Origin: Corynebacterium accolens
GTDB lineage: Bacteria; Actinomycetota; Actinomycetes; Mycobacteriales; Mycobacteriaceae
Length of the DNA: 6,789 nucleotides
Direction of reading: 5' to 3'
NCBI RefSeq assembly: GCF_030515985.1
Contig: NZ_CP100376.1
Span: forward strand, 1,838,236 to 1,845,024
Shown here: piece by piece, positions 6,375-6,789 of the stretch
How positions within the stretch are numbered: position 1 is the first letter of the stretch
How the letters are laid out: each line of letters begins with the position of its first letter
The notes under the pieces: model-generated
Told to the model about the DNA's origin: nothing
The model's database searches: none
Seen by the model: the letters and a program-made list of their open reading frames with translations, nothing else
Translations under genes and position numbers: made by a program

Positions 6375-6700
6375 TTGTCAATGACATGGAAAAGGGTCTC
6401 ATTTTAATGGGCTGCACTTTACTAACTGCAGTGTTCCCTGTCACCGCCCACGCATCTGAAAATAATCAGTATCAACCTGGGGACACCGTGCCACTCTCTG
6501 TCGACCCAGACGGTTTTCTCCCCGACGCAACTAAGGGCGGAATTAGTTTCTTTTCCGCTTCGTCCCCGGTTGCTACCTGCGTTAACGTCCAGCCAAGTGC
6601 TGACAACGTAAAAGTAACAAATAACTGCCCAGGGAAACAGGGAATCAAAGTGGGGTTGCCCGCAAATCGTGGACACGTAGTAGAGCTACCTAGCGGTTAG
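6371..6700 (+). CDS. small secreted protein of unknown function, 3' end probably replaced by IS sequence
   Basis: The start ATG 6371 overlaps the previous stop as ATGA, so the gene is translationally coupled to its upstream neighbour. AAAGG ends directly before this ATG, which is too close for a normal site, and ATG 6386 (MEKGL) is the alternative that gives a cleaner signal peptide. A signal peptide is clear: MEKG, the hydrophobic LILMGCTLLTAVFPV, then TAHA before SENNQ, with cleavage probably after AHA. LMGC is lipobox-like but too near the N-terminus for a convincing lipoprotein. The mature part is about 80 residues, polar, with two Cys (ATCVNV and NNCPG) that could form a disulfide. I do not recognise it. 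The last ~9 residues (GHVVELPSG) begin at TGGACACG (6670), a plausible IS3 end, and the TAG overlaps the stop of the convergent transposase. The native C-terminus is probably lost. Confidence 0.6.
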   Translation: MIVNDMEKGLILMGCTLLTAVFPVTAHASENNQYQPGDTVPLSVDPDGFLPDATKGGISFFSASSPVATCVNVQPSADNVKVTNNCPGKQGIKVGLPANRGHVVELPSG

Positions 6701-6789
6701 GCAGCGATTTTTTCTTCGTTTCTGGTTTGGGTGATGTGATTTTCGAAATCGACAGGGCGGACCATCCCAAGGGCGGACAGCCTCGCTTA
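6670..6789 (-). mobile_element. IS3-type insertion sequence, 3' end, extends past the window
   Basis: The transposase tail on the minus strand implies an element whose end lies shortly beyond its stop codon. TGGACACG at 6670-6677 begins with TG, as IS3-family ends do, and lies about 27 bases outside the stop. The exact border is a guess from motif and distance; the opposite end is outside the window. Confidence 0.5.
6697..6789 (-). pseudogene. C-terminus of an IS3 family transposase (5' part outside window)
   Basis: The minus strand reads ARLSALGMVRPVDFE and continues to AA-stop with TAA at 6699-6697. SALG followed by P-x-DFE is the characteristic C-terminal block of IS3-family rve-type (DDE) transposases, close to their usual C-terminus. 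The first complete codon at the window edge, in the same frame, is TAA (6789-6787). The gene therefore either has an in-frame stop or a one-base deletion just upstream (AAG CGA with one added base before GGC would read KRRLSALGM). With only 29 residues visible the element's activity cannot be judged, but the edge suggests it is broken. Confidence 0.65.

Noticed and set aside
4844..6789. CRISPR array or phage att repeat
   Set aside because: No regularly spaced repeats are seen, and no second copy of the tRNA 3' end is found in the window.

Overview
The window looks like the chromosome of a Corynebacterium or close actinobacterial relative. The left two thirds is GC-rich with GTG/TTG start codons available. 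It carries an MgtE magnesium channel, a DASS/SLC13-type carboxylate transporter and a COG0523 (CobW-type) metal GTPase. IS30- and IS3-type transposase pieces of actinobacterial character lie further right. The genus assignment is inference from composition and gene types.

Layout of the core part (about 1-4900). First comes the C-terminal tail of an unknown membrane protein (to 133). It is followed by mgtE (258-1622), a DASS-family symporter with a strong ribosome binding site (1907-3481), and a CobW/COG0523 GTPase (3534-4601). The GTPase start codon lies inside a perfect 17-bp inverted repeat that also contains a Zur-box-like core. A tRNA-Arg(ACG) gene (4772-4844) follows, with its own clear promoter (4696-4724) and a strong intrinsic terminator (4855-4897). 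All of these are on the + strand. They look like independent housekeeping transport and metal-homeostasis units rather than one operon.

Layout of the accessory part (about 4900-6789). Immediately behind the tRNA the sequence becomes mobile-element debris and AT-richer cargo. A 5'-truncated IS30 transposase (minus strand) stops abruptly at a 24-bp perfect AT-rich palindrome (5411-5434). Then come three short, tightly packed + strand genes that I do not recognise as named families. The first encodes a secreted protein broken by a single-base frameshift. The second encodes a small cytosolic protein with no conventional start codon near its Shine-Dalgarno. The third encodes a second small secreted protein that appears to be cut off by an incoming element. 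The window ends in the 3' end of an IS3-type transposase on the minus strand.

The most interesting item is the three-gene cargo cassette at 5592-6700. Signal peptide plus compact C-terminal domain (a HIxxxH segment and a final beta-strand-like IITAFYR), followed directly by a small cytosolic protein, is the layout expected of a secreted toxin with its immunity protein. That functional reading is inference. The cassette also appears to be decaying: a frameshift, a missing start codon and an IS truncation are all visible.
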